A stretch of 7,906 bases of DNA from Gammaproteobacteria bacterium. Its GTDB lineage: Bacteria; Pseudomonadota; Gammaproteobacteria; S012-40. The position numbers and the translations under genes are program-made. The notes below the pieces were generated by a model. That model did no database searches, was not told the origin of the DNA, and saw only the letters and a list, made by a program, of their open reading frames with translations. Below, piece after piece: positions 6,077 through 7,906 of the stretch. Position 1 is the stretch's first letter; every line of letters starts with the position of its first letter. Where the stretch lies: assembly GCA_015491615.1 (NCBI GenBank), contig WFVN01000119.1:1-7906 (forward strand), given 5' to 3'.

Positions 6077-7606
6077 TCAGGCGCTGGGCGGATAGACCAC
6101 CAGGTGGCGACGGGCGCCGCTGCCCTCGCTCTCGGCGTACAGGCGGTGCTGGTTCACGAGGCGGTGCTGGAGGCGGCGCAGGGAGGCCGGGCGCGGCTCC
6201 AGGGCCACCGGCACCCCTTCGGCGCGCACCCGTTCGACGGCGTGCTCCACCTCCCGCAGGGCGTGGGCGAGGGCGTCTTCGTCCAGGCCCCGTTGGTAGT
6301 GGAGGTGGTCCTGGAGGGCGCGGCGCATCTGCGCGGTGGTGTTCTTGCGCACGCGCACCAGGGTGGCGTGGCCGTCCTCCAGGTGGGCGCGCAGGCGCGG
6401 GTCGTTCTCGCGCGCCTTGAGGGCGAGGATGAGGTCGGCCTGTTCGGGACGGCGCATGACGCGGGCATCCAGGCGCAGGTCGCGGATCACCCGTTCCAGG
6501 GAATCGCGCGACAGGCAGTAGGGGTACAGGCGCAGGGGGCCGCTGTCCTCGTCTTCATCGGCGAACGGCTCTGGTGCGGCCGCCCGGGGCGTCTCCTCGA
6601 CGGCCTCGTCCTCGCGCCAACCGCCGCCGCGCGGCTCGCCGCCCGGTTCACGCCCGCGCAGGATGCGGTCCACGGCCGCGGCGGTGTCGGTGTAGGCCCA
6701 CAGGCGGTCGCGCTCGCGGATCTCCACCACCACCTGGAAGCAGGGGTCGGTGCGCCGTTCGCTGACCGTCTTCTGGGTGCCCCGGAAGCGCGCCTCGTCG
6801 TCGCCCAGGGTGACCGTCTGCACGCCGCCCACCAGGTCGTTGAGGCTGGGGTTGGCGACCAGGTTCTCCAGGCGGTTGCCGTGCGCGGTGCCGATGAGCT
6901 GCACGCCGCGCTCGGCGATGGTGCGCGCGGCGAGAGCCTCGGCAGGGGTGCCGATCTCGTCGATGACGATGACCTCGGGCATGTGGTTCTCCACCGCCTC
7001 GATCATCACCGCGTGCTGGCGTTCGGGGTGGGGCACCTGCATGCGCCGGGCGGTGCCGATGGCCGGGTGGGGAATGTCGCCGTCGCCGGCGATCTCGTTG
7101 GAGGTGTCGATGACGATCACCCGCTTGCCCTGGTCGTCGGCGAGGATGCGGGCGATCTCCCGCAGCATGGTGGTCTTGCCCACCCCGGGGCGGCCCAACA
7201 GGAGCAGGCTCTCGCCCGCCTCCACCAGGTCGCGCAGGGGTTCGATGGTGCCCTGCACGGCGCGCCCCACGCGCAGGGTGAGGCCGACGATGCGCCCGGC
7301 GCGGTTGCGGATGGCGGAGATGCGGTGCAGGGTGCCTTCGATGCCGGCGCGGTTGTCGGCGCCGAATTCCCCCACCTGTTCCACCACCGCGGCCAAGTCC
7401 TCGCGCGTCAAGGGGCGCGGGTCGAGAGCCACCGCGCGCCCGGGATAGCGGGCCAGGGGCGGACGGCCCAGGTCGAGGACCACTTCCACCAGTTCGTCGG
7501 TGCCGGTCTCGGCGAGGGCCTGTTGCAGGTGCGGGGGAAGGACGTGCAGGAGTCGGGAGAGGTCGTCGGCGTGATTCACGGATGATTCGAGTGTACGCAT
7601 GTTCAT
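6077..7606 (-). CDS. R3H-domain AAA-type ATPase, SpoIIIAA/Ycf45-like
   Basis: Predicted ATPase that binds nucleic acid; its biological role is not established in any proteobacterium that I know of. From the chosen ATG the protein has 509 residues. The P-loop core shows Walker A GRPGVGKTT (138-146) and Walker B EVIVIDEIG (211-219), with an IGTAHG segment (238-243) typical of the SpoIIIAA/Ycf45 group. An acidic, Gly/Pro-rich linker (about 317-356) follows, then an alpha/beta module starting LYPYCLSRDSLERVI (360-374). The C-terminal R3H domain has Arg477 and His481 at the defining three-residue spacing and an ESEG...RRHLVVYP ending (492-506) that suits binding of single-stranded nucleic acid. 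The frame stays open upstream to 7774, but that part overlaps the end of nrdJ and reads as low-complexity Ser/Thr/Arg/Pro, so it is rejected; the ATG at 7606, with a second at 7600, fits the gap. No clear ribosome site is visible. It lies 37 bases after nrdJ and 37 before prmB, consistent with one transcript. Confidence 0.9.
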   Translation of the reverse strand: MNMRTLESSVNHADDLSRLLHVLPPHLQQALAETGTDELVEVVLDLGRPPLARYPGRAVALDPRPLTREDLAAVVEQVGEFGADNRAGIEGTLHRISAIRNRAGRIVGLTLRVGRAVQGTIEPLRDLVEAGESLLLLGRPGVGKTTMLREIARILADDQGKRVIVIDTSNEIAGDGDIPHPAIGTARRMQVPHPERQHAVMIEAVENHMPEVIVIDEIGTPAEALAARTIAERGVQLIGTAHGNRLENLVANPSLNDLVGGVQTVTLGDDEARFRGTQKTVSERRTDPCFQVVVEIRERDRLWAYTDTAAAVDRILRGREPGGEPRGGGWREDEAVEETPRAAAPEPFADEDEDSGPLRLYPYCLSRDSLERVIRDLRLDARVMRRPEQADLILALKARENDPRLRAHLEDGHATLVRVRKNTTAQMRRALQDHLHYQRGLDEDALAHALREVEHAVERVRAEGVPVALEPRPASLRRLQHRLVNQHRLYAESEGSGARRHLVVYPPSA

Positions 7607-7643
7607 GATGACGCGGGCTTTGACCGAAATGGGCGACGCAGGT

Positions 7644-7906
7644 TCAGTCCGCCTCCCGGTCGATGTGACAGCAGTGGGAGGCCTGCGCCCCCTCCGGCTC
7701 CAGCACCGCCCCGGTGATTGGGTTGGGGCGGTAGGTGGTGCAGCCCTTGAGGCCGAGCTGGTAGGCCTCGGCATAGACCTCGCGAAAGCGCGGGTAGGGG
7801 TAGTCCTCGGGGATGTTGATGGTCTTGGAGATGGAGTTGTCCACGAAGGGCTGCAGGGCCGCCTGCATGGCCAGGTGTTGCTCCGGCGCCAGTTCCAGGG
7901 CGGTGA
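7644..7906 (-). CDS. nrdJ: Adenosylcobalamin-dependent ribonucleotide reductase, C-terminal end (5' part outside window)
   Basis: Class II ribonucleotide reductase makes deoxyribonucleotides using a B12-generated radical and works with or without oxygen. Only the last 86 residues are visible. They contain HLAMQAALQPFVDNSISKT followed by INIPEDYP, and the barrel-end motif GLKGCTTYRPNPITGAVL, which are highly conserved in NrdJ-type reductases and place the fragment at the end of the alpha/beta barrel. The protein finishes with a short tail ending HCCHIDREAD; the vicinal cysteines could be the pair that re-reduces the active site, as C-terminal cysteines do in other reductases, though this is inference. 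The ATG at 7866-7868 is an internal methionine, not a start, because conserved sequence continues upstream to the window edge. The R3H-ATPase gene follows after 37 bases with no terminator seen between. Confidence 0.93.
   Translation of the reverse strand, partial: TALELAPEQHLAMQAALQPFVDNSISKTINIPEDYPYPRFREVYAEAYQLGLKGCTTYRPNPITGAVLEPEGAQASHCCHIDREAD

Noticed and set aside
5906..7585. Long plus-strand open frame (559 codons) opposite the R3H-ATPase
   Set aside because: Antisense shadow in high-G+C DNA: its product is His/Gly/Ala/Val-rich and shows no recognisable motif, while the minus strand encodes complete conserved domains.
7607..7774. Upstream extension of the R3H-ATPase frame
   Set aside because: It overlaps conserved nrdJ codons in a different frame and reads as Ser/Thr/Arg/Pro-rich sequence; the ATG at 7606 is more credible.

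Overview
The window looks like a piece of chromosome from a high-G+C gammaproteobacterium. AroC, HemN and PrmB all read closely like their enterobacterial counterparts, and the set nrdJ / R3H-ATPase / prmB / aroC would suit Chromatiales or Ectothiorhodospiraceae-type bacteria. That placement is inference from gene content and recall of these families; no search was possible. A B12-dependent ribonucleotide reductase plus an oxygen-independent coproporphyrinogen dehydrogenase suggests a life with low-oxygen or anoxic phases.

Layout, read in the direction of most genes (minus strand, from the right edge): the 3' end of nrdJ (adenosylcobalamin-dependent ribonucleotide reductase, cut by the window edge); after 37 bases an ATPase with a SpoIIIAA/Ycf45-like P-loop core and a C-terminal R3H nucleic-acid-binding domain; after another 37 bases prmB (ribosomal protein L3 glutamine methyltransferase), whose stop overlaps the start of hemN by four bases (ATGA); hemN (anaerobic haem synthesis); then a plus-strand gene for a Fic-family AMP transferase; then aroC (chorismate synthase), whose stop shares a base with the start (TGATG) of an MFS transporter of the phenylpropionate-permease (HcaT) type that runs off the left edge.

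Six of the seven genes are co-directional housekeeping or metabolic genes in tight, mostly overlapping arrangements. The Fic gene is the exception. It faces the other way, has visibly lower G+C than its neighbours, is preceded by a 60-base stretch that is 82% A+T, and separates prmB/hemN from aroC. In Escherichia coli prmB lies directly upstream of aroC, so the Fic gene (and perhaps hemN) looks inserted into an older prmB-aroC neighbourhood.

The Fic protein carries the full AMPylation motif, its own N-terminal inhibitory helix (class II) and a C-terminal winged-helix domain. It therefore probably needs no separate antitoxin and may bind DNA, possibly a small dyad in its own upstream region. 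No tRNA, rRNA, CRISPR array, insertion sequence or convincing Rho-independent terminator was seen. The most open functional questions are the role of the R3H-ATPase beside nrdJ and the target and DNA site of the Fic protein.
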